Notes under the pieces: generated by a model | Told to the model about the DNA's origin: nothing | The model's database searches: none | The model's input: the letters and a program-made list of their open reading frames with translations, nothing else | In this document: positions 54,389-64,000 of the stretch, piece after piece | Layout: every line of letters begins with the position of its first letter | Position numbering within the stretch: the stretch's first letter is position 1 | Origin: Providencia alcalifaciens DSM 30120 | Lineage (GTDB): Bacteria > Pseudomonadota > Gammaproteobacteria > Enterobacterales > Enterobacteriaceae | DNA: 64,000 nucleotides | Assembly: GCF_000173415.1 (NCBI RefSeq) | Contig: NZ_ABXW01000073.1 | Span: 54,612-118,611, forward strand | Direction: 5' to 3' | Position numbers and translations under genes: made by a program

Positions 54389-55573
54389 TTAAGCACCCGA
54401 AATTACCGAGCCTAAATTAAATATGGGTAAGTACATTGCAAACATAATTAAGCAGACAACTATTGCTATAAATAAAAGTAAAATAGGCTCAAGGTTTTTG
54501 AGTTGCTGTTCTGTAATAGTTTCATATTGCTGAGTGTAATACTTAAATAAATATAATGTAAAGTATTCTAGTTTTCCTGACTCTTCAGCAAGAGAAATGA
54601 GTTGAATGGCTAAGTCAGGGAATAAATGTGTATTTTTCATTGCATCTGATAATGAGCTACCTTTAAGAACAGAGTAACATATTTCATTACATTCTTTATT
54701 ATACTGACTATGTTTAATAATTCTTGCTGAGCAATCAAGACATTCAGATAGGGACAATCCTGATTTTAAGGTTGAGGAAAGAGTCAGAAAATACAGGTTC
54801 AAGCTCTTCATTCGGATGATGTTCTTAATATAGGGTAAAAAATCCATTAAAAACCCCAACCTATTCGATATAGAAGATTTATATCTTATACCTATGAATA
54901 TAGTAGGAAATAGAATTGCTAAGATTTCTCTCGTATTATCAATAATAGAGTTGGATATTAAGAGAACGGCTTTTGTTATAGCAGGCAGTTCTTGTTGAAA
55001 GTTCTCATAAATCTCAGCAAATTGAGGAATGACAAAAACCAACATAATAATCAGTAACAAGCTGGAAAAACCTATCAAGGTAATTGGATAACGTAAGGCT
55101 TTTTTGATTAAAATTGATGTTTTTTGATTATTTTCAAGCATATTTTTAATGATTAAAAAGCTTTCATCATATTTTCCGGTTTTTTCAGCAATCCTAATTA
55201 AGCTAATAATGGTTGGATTGAAAATATGAGGGTATTTTTTAAAATTTATAATAAAATTATTTCCTTTTTCTAGGTCGCTAATCGTATGATTAATAATATC
55301 TCGCCAAAAAGGTAGGTGGCAATTGAGTTGAAGCAATTGAAAGCACTTTAGTAAACTAATTCCTGATGAGGATAGAATGTTAAGTTGATGAAAAAAGTGA
55401 ATTCTATAATTCAAATTTTCCGCATCAAAAATAAAAATAGACTTTAATTTTATTGATATGGGTGTTTGCCCTCGATTAATGATTTCTAAAAATGCTTGTT
55501 TTTTACTTTTTGCAATTAAGCTGTCAGCTACATAATAATTATTGTTTAATGAGGTGTAACTATAAATGAACAT
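54389..55573 (-). CDS. hofC: Type IV pilus inner-membrane protein HofC (PilC-like)
   Basis: A 394-residue T2SSF-family protein (E. coli HofC 400). Hydrophobic segments lie near residues 170-195 (ITLIGFSSLLLIIMLVFVIPQF), around 215, and at the C-terminus (LLLFIAIVVCLIMFAMYLP). HQLNILSSSGISLLKCFQLL and LSLSECLDCSARI are the two repeated family regions. PilC-type proteins organise the assembly platform for pilin polymerisation. The gene follows hofB after 5 bp and is very AT-rich. Confidence 0.9.
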   Translation of the reverse strand: MFIYSYTSLNNNYYVADSLIAKSKKQAFLEIINRGQTPISIKLKSIFIFDAENLNYRIHFFHQLNILSSSGISLLKCFQLLQLNCHLPFWRDIINHTISDLEKGNNFIINFKKYPHIFNPTIISLIRIAEKTGKYDESFLIIKNMLENNQKTSILIKKALRYPITLIGFSSLLLIIMLVFVIPQFAEIYENFQQELPAITKAVLLISNSIIDNTREILAILFPTIFIGIRYKSSISNRLGFLMDFLPYIKNIIRMKSLNLYFLTLSSTLKSGLSLSECLDCSARIIKHSQYNKECNEICYSVLKGSSLSDAMKNTHLFPDLAIQLISLAEESGKLEYFTLYLFKYYTQQYETITEQQLKNLEPILLLFIAIVVCLIMFAMYLPIFNLGSVISGA

Positions 55574-55578
55574 TGAAT

Positions 55579-56973
55579 TTATCTCCCTTGCCCGATAGTA
55601 GAGTAGATTTCTTGTAATGTTGTTTCCCCTAAATCAACGCGCTCAAGGCTTGTTTGAAATAAGCTTTTGAAATTATCTGGAACTTTATTGCCTTCTTTAA
55701 AGATGAAATCGAGCTGTGTTTGCTCGAGATATTCATAGATTGCAGTACGTCCCATGAACCCAGAAAAGCAGTGTTCACAACCAGTTGAGTGATATTCATT
55801 AATACTCTTGGACTGATTTATTTGAGCGGTTGTCGGTGTTTCTTGTTTGCAATAGGTGCAAAGTTTCCTTACTAGGCGTTGAGCGATAACCATTTTTAAA
55901 CAAGATTGGAGCTGATTCTTGTCGACACCGAGCTGTGCCATACGAGTAATGGCACTCATGGTGCAGTTGGTGTGAAGTGTTGATAGTACAAGGTGACCAG
56001 TTTGCGCCGCTCGAGTTGCTATCTGAGCGGTTTCTTCATCACGAATTTCCCCAATCATAATAACATCAGGATCTTGTCGTAGTAGTGCTCGCAGGATAAA
56101 CGCAAAAGTAAGTGAATATTTTTCGTTTACTTGTGTTTGGTTTATTCCCCCAAGAGGGATCTCAATAGGATCTTCAATCGTTGATATATTTCTTGACGTT
56201 TTATTTAGATACTCAAGCGCGCTGTAGAGTGTGACAGTTTTGCCACTACCTGTGGGACCGGTGACTAAAATTAACCCCTGCGGTTTCTGTAGTGTGTTTT
56301 TGAGGTCAGATAATAAGGATGAACACATTCCAATCTGTTCAATAGAGTATTTCAATTGAGTGTTGAGTAATCTAAGAACTAATTTTTCACCGTGGATAGT
56401 TGGCATACTAGAGAGGCGAATACTAAAGTTTTTCCGTTCAAAATTCCAATTCATTTGACCATCCTGTGGAATTCTTTTTTCCGCAATATTCATTTTTGAT
56501 AAAATTTTTATTCTAGCAATAACTTCATTGTTTATTTCATGAGGTGGGGAAGGAAAGATATAGAGCTTACCATCAACCCTAAGGCGGATTTTTAAATTAT
56601 GTTTTGTCGGTTCAAGATGAATATCGGAAGCGCGTTTTCTCACCGCCATTTTTAATAAATCTTCGACAAAATCAACCGCAGGCGATACCACATTGACAGA
56701 TTCAGTGGAATTGGTCTGATATGCATTTTCATCTTCATTAATTTCTAAAATATGGCGATTGAAATAATGGTCAATTTTTTCTTTTGCCCAGATTTCATAA
56801 CAGACGGGTACGCTGGCAATGAAACGTAAAGTAGACAGTAAATTATCATTTGGTTTTTCTATTGTAGCGATGGATAGTCTTTTTTCATTGTAATCAATAA
56901 TGACAATGTAGTTTTTATCACAAAGCACTTTTAGCTCTTTGAAAATATAGTGGCTTTCCCTAGATGAGCGCAT
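55579..56973 (-). CDS. hofB: Type IV pilus assembly ATPase HofB (PilB-like)
   Basis: A 464-residue hexameric ATPase of the GspE/PilB family (E. coli HofB 461). GPTGSGKTVTLYSAL is Walker A, DPDVIMIGEIRDEETA is Walker B, and HTNCTMSAITRM carries the His box. A tetracysteine zinc site lies near the C-terminus (CTYCKQE and CEHCFSG). It lacks the long N-terminal domain of full PilB. It follows ppdD after 12 bp. Confidence 0.92.
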   Translation of the reverse strand: MRSSRESHYIFKELKVLCDKNYIVIIDYNEKRLSIATIEKPNDNLLSTLRFIASVPVCYEIWAKEKIDHYFNRHILEINEDENAYQTNSTESVNVVSPAVDFVEDLLKMAVRKRASDIHLEPTKHNLKIRLRVDGKLYIFPSPPHEINNEVIARIKILSKMNIAEKRIPQDGQMNWNFERKNFSIRLSSMPTIHGEKLVLRLLNTQLKYSIEQIGMCSSLLSDLKNTLQKPQGLILVTGPTGSGKTVTLYSALEYLNKTSRNISTIEDPIEIPLGGINQTQVNEKYSLTFAFILRALLRQDPDVIMIGEIRDEETAQIATRAAQTGHLVLSTLHTNCTMSAITRMAQLGVDKNQLQSCLKMVIAQRLVRKLCTYCKQETPTTAQINQSKSINEYHSTGCEHCFSGFMGRTAIYEYLEQTQLDFIFKEGNKVPDNFKSLFQTSLERVDLGETTLQEIYSTIGQGR

Positions 56974-56985
56974 ATTAATCCCTTA

Positions 56986-57411
56986 TTAAAAGTTCAGTGT
57001 TTTTTCACACAGTTTTTTTAGTTCAGCATCATTATCAGCTAGGCAACTAACGCCCCAAGAAAATGGGGTATTAGCTGTTGAATTGATTGGCGTCAAAACC
57101 CCTGACAAGCCCGTTAATGTCTTATCACCGACAAAAGTAATAACGCCGACTTTCGCATCGATCTGTTTCAGATACTTTCCTTTGATATTGCTCGGAATAT
57201 CCTCTTTTCCAGAATTACATTTAGCCAAAATACCTTGGTTAAAATTACATAGTTCGACACTGTTTTTATAAGGCAATATGGTCCGTAGAACGTCGGTCAT
57301 AGCTGCTTTTTGCATATAGCTTTGGTAGCCAGGTATAGCAACGGCACTCAGTATTGAAATAATTGCGATAACAACCATGATTTCAACGAGTGAAAATCCT
57401 TTTTGATCCAT
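56986..57411 (-). CDS. ppdD: Prepilin-like protein PpdD (type IV major pilin)
   Basis: A 141-residue type IV pilin. The short leader MDQKG is cut by a prepilin peptidase before FSLVEIMVVIAIISILSAVAIPGY, with Glu at mature position 5. Paired cysteines near the C-terminus (VSCLADNDAELKKLCEK) probably form the usual disulfide. AAGGAGA eight bases before the ATG at 57411 decides the start. With hofB and hofC it is a partial pilus locus; other pilus genes are not in the window. Confidence 0.93.
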   Translation of the reverse strand: MDQKGFSLVEIMVVIAIISILSAVAIPGYQSYMQKAAMTDVLRTILPYKNSVELCNFNQGILAKCNSGKEDIPSNIKGKYLKQIDAKVGVITFVGDKTLTGLSGVLTPINSTANTPFSWGVSCLADNDAELKKLCEKTLNF

Positions 57412-57692
57412 AAATAAAATCTCCTTGGTAGTTTGAGATTCCATTTTAGAGACTATTTTTAGCGAAAACACAGGATGAAAACGCAGATTACGAGTGGCTT
57501 TGTAAATAGATACTGCAAATAGTGGTCTGTCTCATTTTATTTCGAGCGTTCTCGCAAAAATGTATTAAGGGCAATTTTTGTAATAAAAACGAATGTTCTG
57601 AGCTGATATAAATAGATACAGAGATAGAAATGAGCTAATGGGGAGTTTTATCCACATTAGCTAAAAAGGAGAGAGCAGAAAATGAATAAACA
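57412..57692 (-). other. ppdD-ampD intergenic stretch
   Basis: About 280 bp without a gene. It contains an eight-base inverted repeat AGCTAATG (57633-57640) and CATTAGCT (57655-57662), which may end the ampD transcript although no good T run follows. The loop holds a perfect TTATCCACA DnaA box (57648-57656); as a lone box it may be chance. Confidence 0.5.
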
Positions 57693-58241
57693 TTAGAGTA
57701 AATTTTTATAATATAGCCAATCAAAGTGAGGGCCAGGATCGGTTTTTCGAGTAGGGGCTATATCGCTATGACCTGTAATATTCTGTTTAATTTTTGGGTA
57801 CTCGATTATCAGTAATTGGCTTAGCTTGGCTAACGCTAAGTATTGAGCTTCAGTGAATGCTTCATAGTCAGTACCTTCTAACTCAATGCCAATAGAAAAG
57901 TCATTACACTTTTCTCTTCCTTGGTAGTTGGATTGACCAGCATGCCATGCTCGTTTATTAAAGGGGACATATTGAATAATTTCACCATCACGGCGAATAA
58001 GGCAGTGAGCCGAAACACGCAGATGTTTAATTTCCTCAAAAAAAGGATGTTCTTCAGGGTTTAAAGTGCCAGTAAATAGCTGGTTAATATAAGGACCACC
58101 AAATTGCCCCGGAGGCAAGCTGATATTATGAATAACCAAAAGTGAAGGGGTTTCTCCTTCTGGGCGGTCATCCTGATGTGGAGAAGGGATATGAGTCACA
58201 TTATTTAGCCATCCATCATGTATTTTCATATCAGTATCCAT
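57693..58241 (-). CDS. ampD: 1,6-anhydro-MurNAc-L-alanine amidase AmpD
   Basis: A 182-residue cytoplasmic zinc amidase (E. coli 183) that recycles murein peptides and keeps the AmpR co-inducer low. Zinc ligands are H38 (LLVIHNISL), H158 (TGHSDIAP) and D168 (KTDPGPHFDW). The ATG at 58241 is chosen by length and AAGAG upstream. The gene is divergent from nadC, and the ampE gene that follows ampD in E. coli is absent. Confidence 0.95.
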   Translation of the reverse strand: MDTDMKIHDGWLNNVTHIPSPHQDDRPEGETPSLLVIHNISLPPGQFGGPYINQLFTGTLNPEEHPFFEEIKHLRVSAHCLIRRDGEIIQYVPFNKRAWHAGQSNYQGREKCNDFSIGIELEGTDYEAFTEAQYLALAKLSQLLIIEYPKIKQNITGHSDIAPTRKTDPGPHFDWLYYKNLL

Positions 58242-58327
58242 AGTATGCTCTTTTCTTTTTTGTAAGTGCCCGTAATTAGAAAAGATTAGCATAATTGAGA
58301 TCTCTGCGGGTGCATATTTTGGAGTGA

Positions 58328-59236
<909 letters not shown>

Positions 59237-59763
59237 GCACAAAGCTAAGGGCATAGACTGTATTGAATGAGATAAGGGCAGTCGATTGTTTGAATGATTT
59301 GCCCTAGATTAATCGTTATGCTCATAGTAATTATTCTTTTAGATATATTTTGTGTTTATCGAATTGCAACGCATATTTAGGACATAAATGTTTACCATTG
59401 ATGGTAAGTTATTATGTAATGAATGATTTAATATCATTCTTAATCGCTATTGATTTAACAAATTTTTAACTAATAAAATTGTACTTATAAGTAGGAATAA
59501 ACATATAACTCACAATTTGATTTAAAATTCACTATATACATATAAGTATTCACTAATTGGTAAGCTGTAACGCTTCAGTTTTGGTTTTTACGGCATAAAA
59601 AATCATTATTTTTGTTAATATTGTGTGTTGTTTAGTCAAGGGTTGGTTATTAATTAATGCTTTTTTTAAAAAAAATCGTTAAAACTTGCAGGATTTTATG
59701 ATTTAGCTCAAGGTCTTTATGGACAGATAGTGAATACTTTGTTACTTTATTAAGCCATAAAAT
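59237..59763 (+). other. AT-rich gap between nadC and pdhR
   Basis: About 530 bp without a credible gene. aroP, which lies before pdhR in E. coli, is missing and no remnant of it was seen. A half PdhR site (AATTGGT) occurs near 59555. Confidence 0.5.
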
Positions 59764-59780
59764 AATTGGTATGACCAATT
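59764..59780 (+). promoter_or_regulatory. PdhR operator
   Basis: AATTGGTATGACCAATT is a perfect 17-base palindrome matching the PdhR consensus AATTGGTnnnACCAATT. It lies 52 bp before the pdhR ATG, fitting autorepression relieved by pyruvate. Confidence 0.93.
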
Positions 59781-59831
59781 AACACTGGGTACTAGATAAT
59801 CAATAATTACTCACTATGAAAATGGCAGATT

Positions 59832-60608
59832 ATGACTTACGGTAAAATTCGCCAACCAAAGTTATCTGATGTAATCGAGCAGCGGCTTGAGCATCTTATA
59901 TTCGAGGGGACTTTACGCCCCGGCGAAAAGCTGCCTCCTGAACGTGAACTTGCGAAGCAATTTGATGTCTCAAGACCATCAGTGCGTGAAGCTATTCAAA
60001 CCTTAGAAGCAAAAGGTCTTCTATCTCGTCGTCAAGGTGGTGGCACATTTGTACAAAAGCAGATGTGGCAAAGTTTTAGTGACCCATTGACCGAATTACT
60101 CGCTGGTAACCCAGAATCTCAATTAGATCTTTTAGAAACTCGTCATGCATTAGAAGGCATTGCTGCCTATTACGCTGCATTACGTGGTACAGATGAAGAT
60201 CTTGAGCGTATCCGTCAAAGCTATGAATTGATTAAATCGGCTCAAGAAAGTGGTGATCTTAATGCAGAATCAGATGCGGTATTACAGTATCAACTGATTG
60301 TAACGGAAGCAGCGCATAATGTAGTGCTCCTTCATTTACTACGCTGCATGATCCCAATGCTAGAGCAAAATATTCGACAGAATTTTGAGTTCTTGTATAC
60401 CCGCAAAGAGATGTATAACGCGGTAAGTGAACATAGAGAACAGATTTTCTCCGCTATTGTTGCAAGAGAACCAGAAAAAGCGCGAGAGGCATCACATCGG
60501 CACCTCGCTTTCATTGAGGACTTGCTGCTGGATATTGGTCGTGAACAAACTCGCAGAGAACGTTCGCTACGCCGATTACAGCAACATCCTGGCTTAGATC
60601 AGATTTAA
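59832..60608 (+). CDS. pdhR: Pyruvate-responsive regulator PdhR
   Basis: A 258-residue GntR/FadR-type repressor (E. coli 254). The N-terminal winged helix includes [31 protein letters not shown]. The C-terminal domain binds pyruvate. It controls the pdhR-aceE-aceF-lpd operon and itself; its palindromic site is just upstream. Confidence 0.96.
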   Translation: MTYGKIRQPKLSDVIEQRLEHLIFEGTLRPGEKLPPERELAKQFDVSRPSVREAIQTLEAKGLLSRRQGGGTFVQKQMWQSFSDPLTELLAGNPESQLDLLETRHALEGIAAYYAALRGTDEDLERIRQSYELIKSAQESGDLNAESDAVLQYQLIVTEAAHNVVLLHLLRCMIPMLEQNIRQNFEFLYTRKEMYNAVSEHREQIFSAIVAREPEKAREASHRHLAFIEDLLLDIGREQTRRERSLRRLQQHPGLDQI

Positions 60609-60691
60609 AAATTAGTAATGCGGATCCTGACTGCTGCGTCTGCATTACTGTGAGCACTCTTAATTAGAAGTAAAGCGGCAACTACATTAGG

Positions 60692-60758
60692 GCCTATCTT
60701 CCTGTTGTTTTCACTGTCATGAAGACAATCGTATGAAGAAAGCACTGGGAAGATAGGC
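60692..60758 (+). repeat. Long-range inverted repeat between pdhR and aceE
   Basis: GCCTATCTTCC (60692-60702) and GGAAGATAGGC (60748-60758) are perfect eleven-base complements 45 bases apart. A small TGTC/GACA hairpin can form inside. No T run follows, so it is not a terminator; it may be an mRNA structure between the regulator and enzyme cistrons. Confidence 0.7.
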
Positions 60759-60801
60759 TCCACATAACCATATAAAATAGATAACAGATAAGGAATACAC
60801 C

Positions 60802-63468
60802 ATGTCAGATATGTTAAAAAATGACGTGGACCCGATTGAAACTCGCGACTGGCTACAGGCGATTGAATCGGTCATCCGTGAAGAAGGTGTTGATCGTGCA
60901 CAGTTTATTATCGAGCAGGTATTAAGCGAAGCACGTAAAGGCGGTGTTAACATTGCCGCTGGTGCATCTGGTAGTTCTGATTACATCAACACTATTGCTG
61001 TTGAAGATGAACCTGCATACCCTGGTAACATGGATTTAGAACGCCGTATCCGTTCTGCAATTCGCTGGAACGCTGTAATGACCGTTCTGCGTGCATCTAA
61101 AAAGGATTTAGAACTGGGTGGCCACATGGCATCATTCCAGTCCTCCGCAACTTTATATGAAGTTTGCTTCAACCATTTCTTCCGCGCTCATAACAACAAT
61201 GATGGTGGTGACTTAGTCTTTTTCCAAGGCCATATCTCCCCAGGTATCTATGCGCGTGCATTCTTAGAAGGTCGTTTAACTGAAGAACAGATGAATAACT
61301 TCCGTCAAGAAATTGGTGGTAAAGGTCTGTCTTCTTATCCGCACCCTAAATTGATGCCAGATTTCTGGCAGTTCCCGACCGTTTCAATGGGTCTGGGACC
61401 ACTAAATGCGATTTATCAGGCTAAATTCCTGAAATATTTGGATAACCGTGGACTGAAAGATACGTCAGCACAGCGTGTTTATGCTTTCTTAGGTGATGGT
61501 GAAATGGATGAGCCAGAATCTAAAGGCGCAATCACTATCGCAACACGCGATAAGTTAGATAACTTAGTCTTCGTTATTAACTGTAACTTGCAACGTTTAG
61601 ATGGTCCGGTTACAGGTAACGGTAAAATTGTTAACGAGTTAGAAGGCATCTTTAGCGGAGCTGGCTGGCAAGTTATTAAAGTTATGTGGGGCGATCGTTG
61701 GGATGAGCTACTGCGTAAAGATACTACCGGTAAGCTGGTTCAATTGATGAACGAAACCCTTGACGGTGACTATCAAACATTTAAATCACGCGATGGTGCA
61801 TATGTGCGTGAGCACTTCTTCAACCGTTATCCTGAAACGGCTGCATTAGTGAAAGATATGACTGATGACGAAATTTGGGCCCTGAACCGTGGTGGTCATG
61901 ATCCGAAGAAAGTGTATGCAGCATTCAAAAAAGCGCAAGAAACTAAAGGCAAACCAACTGTTATTTTAGCTCAAACCATCAAAGGTTATGGTATGGGTGA
62001 AACTGCAGAAGGTAAAAACATTGCTCACCAAGTTAAGAAAATGAACATGGATGGCGTTCGCCACTTCCGTGATCAGTTCAATGTACCAGTTGCTGATGAG
62101 CAAATTGAAAAACTGCCATTTATCACTTTCGATAAAGATTCAGAAGAATACAAATACCTGCATGAGCGTCGTCAAGCTCTGGGTGGCTATTTACCAGCTC
62201 GTCGTGCTAAATTCGATGAAAAACTGGAAATTCCTACACTGGCAGATTTCAGTCAATTACTGGAAGAACAATCTAAAGAGATTTCAACAACAATCGCATT
62301 TGTTCGTGCATTGAATGTCATGTTGAAAAACAACTCTATCAAAGAGCGTTTAGTACCAATCATTGCAGACGAAGCTCGTACCTTCGGTATGGAAGGTCTG
62401 TTCCGTCAAATCGGTATCTATAGTCCGAAAGGTCAGCAATATACTCCGCAAGATCGTGAGCAAGTTGCTTACTATAAAGAAGACTCTAAAGGTCAAATTC
62501 TGCAAGAGGGTATCAACGAACTGGGTGCCGGTTCTTCATGGTTAGCGGCTGCAACATCATACAGCACCAATAACCTGCCAATGATCCCATTCTATATTTA
62601 CTATTCTATGTTTGGTTTCCAACGTATTGGTGACTTAATGTGGGCAGCAGGTGACCAACAAGCTCGTGGCTTCTTGATCGGTGGTACTTCAGGTCGTACA
62701 ACATTGAATGGTGAAGGCTTACAGCACGAAGATGGTCATAGCCATATCCAATCTCTGACGATTCCTAACTGTATTTCTTATGATCCAGCTTACGCTTATG
62801 AAGTTGCGGTGATCATGCAAAACGGTTTAGAGCGTATGTACGGCGAGAAACAAGAGAACGTGTATTACTACATCACGACTCTGAACGAAAACTATCACAT
62901 GCACGCAATGCCGGAAGGTGTTGAAGAAGGTATCCGTAAAGGTATCTATAAACTGGCTTCTGTTGAAGGTAGCAAAGGTAAAGTGCAGCTATTAGGTTCA
63001 GGTTCTATGATGCGCCATGTTCGCGAAGCCGCTGATATTCTGGCCGCTGAGTATGGAATTGGTTCTGATGTCTATAGCGTAACATCATTCACTGAATTGG
63101 CGCGTGATGGTCAAGACTGTGAACGTTGGAATATGCTGCATCCATCAGCAACACCACGCGTACCGTATGTTGCTCAAGTAATGAATGATGCTCCAGCAGT
63201 TGCTTCTACTGACTACATGAAACTCTTCGCTGAGCAAATCCGTACTTATGTTCCAGCAAGTGAATACCGTGTTCTGGGTACAGATGGTTTTGGTCGTTCT
63301 GACAGCCGTGAGAACCTGCGTCACCACTTCGAAGTGGACACAACGTATGTCATCGTTGCAGCGTTAGGTGAATTGGCTAAACGTGGTGAGATTGATGTTA
63401 AAGTCGTTGAAGAAGCGATTAAAAAATACAACATCAACCCAGATAAAGTTAACCCACGTTTGGCATAA
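60802..63468 (+). CDS. aceE: Pyruvate dehydrogenase E1 component
   Basis: An 888-residue homodimeric thiamine-diphosphate enzyme (E. coli 887) that decarboxylates pyruvate and acetylates the lipoyl arm of AceF. FLGDGEMDEPESKGAI is the thiamine-diphosphate motif with GDG. HSHIQSLTIPNCISYDPAYAYE and GTDGFGRSDSRENLRHHFEVD match E. coli. A ribosome binding site (AAGGA) precedes the ATG. It is 13 bp before aceF. Confidence 0.98.
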   Translation: MSDMLKNDVDPIETRDWLQAIESVIREEGVDRAQFIIEQVLSEARKGGVNIAAGASGSSDYINTIAVEDEPAYPGNMDLERRIRSAIRWNAVMTVLRASKKDLELGGHMASFQSSATLYEVCFNHFFRAHNNNDGGDLVFFQGHISPGIYARAFLEGRLTEEQMNNFRQEIGGKGLSSYPHPKLMPDFWQFPTVSMGLGPLNAIYQAKFLKYLDNRGLKDTSAQRVYAFLGDGEMDEPESKGAITIATRDKLDNLVFVINCNLQRLDGPVTGNGKIVNELEGIFSGAGWQVIKVMWGDRWDELLRKDTTGKLVQLMNETLDGDYQTFKSRDGAYVREHFFNRYPETAALVKDMTDDEIWALNRGGHDPKKVYAAFKKAQETKGKPTVILAQTIKGYGMGETAEGKNIAHQVKKMNMDGVRHFRDQFNVPVADEQIEKLPFITFDKDSEEYKYLHERRQALGGYLPARRAKFDEKLEIPTLADFSQLLEEQSKEISTTIAFVRALNVMLKNNSIKERLVPIIADEARTFGMEGLFRQIGIYSPKGQQYTPQDREQVAYYKEDSKGQILQEGINELGAGSSWLAAATSYSTNNLPMIPFYIYYSMFGFQRIGDLMWAAGDQQARGFLIGGTSGRTTLNGEGLQHEDGHSHIQSLTIPNCISYDPAYAYEVAVIMQNGLERMYGEKQENVYYYITTLNENYHMHAMPEGVEEGIRKGIYKLASVEGSKGKVQLLGSGSMMRHVREAADILAAEYGIGSDVYSVTSFTELARDGQDCERWNMLHPSATPRVPYVAQVMNDAPAVASTDYMKLFAEQIRTYVPASEYRVLGTDGFGRSDSRENLRHHFEVDTTYVIVAALGELAKRGEIDVKVVEEAIKKYNINPDKVNPRLA

Positions 63469-63481
63469 GAGGTAATAATCA

Positions 63482-64000
63482 ATGTCTATTGAAATCCAAG
63501 TGCCAGATATCGGTGCTGATGAAGTTGAAGTCACCGAAGTGATGGTTAAAGTTGGTGATAAAGTAGAAGCTGAGCAATCGCTCATCACTGTTGAGGGTGA
63601 TAAAGCGTCTATGGAAGTCCCATCTCCACAAGCGGGTGTGGTTAAAGAGATTAAAATTGCAGTTGGTGACAAAGTTACTACTGGTAAATTAATCATGATC
63701 TTTGATTCGGCAGAAGGTGCATCTGCGCCAGCTGCGGCTCCAGAAGCTCCTGCGGCAGCACCAACAGCACCTGCAGCTTCTACACTGAAAGAAGTTGCTG
63801 TGCCAGATATCGGTGGTGATGAAGTTGAAGTCACCGAAATTATGGTGAAAGTGGGTGATGCAATCACGGCTGAGCAATCTCTGATTACCGTTGAAGGTGA
63901 TAAGGCTTCAATGGAAGTCCCTGCGCCATTTGCAGGTACTGTCAAAGAGATCAAAATTGCGACTGGCGATAAAGTGAAAACTGGCTCGCTGATCATGGTA
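63482..64000 (+). CDS. aceF: Pyruvate dehydrogenase E2 (dihydrolipoyl acetyltransferase), N-terminal part
   Basis: The visible 173 codons hold two lipoyl domains arranged with a period of exactly 100 residues. The lipoylated lysines are K41 and K141, both in EGDKASMEV. An Ala/Pro-rich flexible linker lies between them (about residues 80-99). The peripheral-subunit-binding and catalytic domains lie beyond the window. The DNA repeat between the two domains is near-identical in places. Confidence 0.97.
   Translation, partial: MSIEIQVPDIGADEVEVTEVMVKVGDKVEAEQSLITVEGDKASMEVPSPQAGVVKEIKIAVGDKVTTGKLIMIFDSAEGASAPAAAPEAPAAAPTAPAASTLKEVAVPDIGGDEVEVTEIMVKVGDAITAEQSLITVEGDKASMEVPAPFAGTVKEIKIATGDKVKTGSLIMV

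Noticed and set aside
57648..57656. Perfect DnaA box between ppdD and ampD
   Set aside because: A single 9-base match is expected by chance at this scale and there are no companion boxes.
59555..59565. Second PdhR-like site upstream of pdhR
   Set aside because: Only one half (AATTGGT) is present; the inverted half is missing.
63482..64000. 300-bp tandem DNA repeat in aceF
   Set aside because: It is explained by duplicated lipoyl domains, which are normal in AceF.

Overview
The window reads as chromosomal DNA from an enteric gammaproteobacterium, most likely of the Morganellaceae (Providencia/Proteus type). The inference rests on near-complete protein identity in the division cluster with the E. 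coli families, low GC in intergenic DNA, an ERIC-type repeat, and enteric-type control elements: a leu attenuator, an SgrS-like sRNA, a SecM arrest motif, PdhR, MetJ and NsrR sites. No rRNA, tRNA, insertion sequence, prophage or CRISPR array was seen. The window holds core chromosome with a few lineage-specific inserts.

Left part (1-15190), a mosaic of small units: the 5' end of clcA; hcp-hcr (nitrosative stress) behind FNR-like and NsrR-like sites; mgtE behind an M-box magnesium riboswitch; sprT; a persulfide-sensor-type ArsR regulator with two YeeE/YedE transporter halves; metK behind MetJ boxes; speA-speB (arginine to agmatine to putrescine) with a long leader; an unassigned alpha/beta hydrolase; a small helix-hairpin-helix protein; ygdQ and mutH. 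A gene-free DnaA-box cluster next to mutH resembles the DARS2 replication control site.

Middle (15191-30290): sgrR with a divergent sgrS-like sRNA that lacks sgrT, an ERIC element, the leuABCD operon with its leuL attenuator, leuO (apparently frameshifted at a run of eight A), an inserted acyl-CoA synthetase gene, ilvIH and cra.

Right part (30294-64000): the dcw cluster mraZ-rsmH-ftsL-ftsI-murE-murF-mraY-murD-ftsW-murG-murC-ddl-ftsQ-ftsA-ftsZ followed by lpxC, tightly packed with many start/stop overlaps and headed by three MraZ repeats. Then come a convergent dciA-like gene, secM-secA, mutT, yacG-zapD-coaE, the hofC-hofB-ppdD type IV pilus genes, divergent ampD and nadC, and pdhR-aceE-aceF (cut off by the window end). 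From sgrR onward the order follows the E. coli 1.5-2.6 min region, except that setA, guaC, ampE and aroP are missing, the ampD/nadC pair is inverted, and a ligase gene and dciA are present.

Most of the content is ordinary core genome. The points most worth a second look are the speA leader (a 17-codon ORF whose three Arg codons are all rare, ending in a perfect hairpin), the leuO reading-frame break, the DARS2-like cluster, the dciA homologue in an enteric background, and the M-box with a hairpin over the mgtE Shine-Dalgarno.
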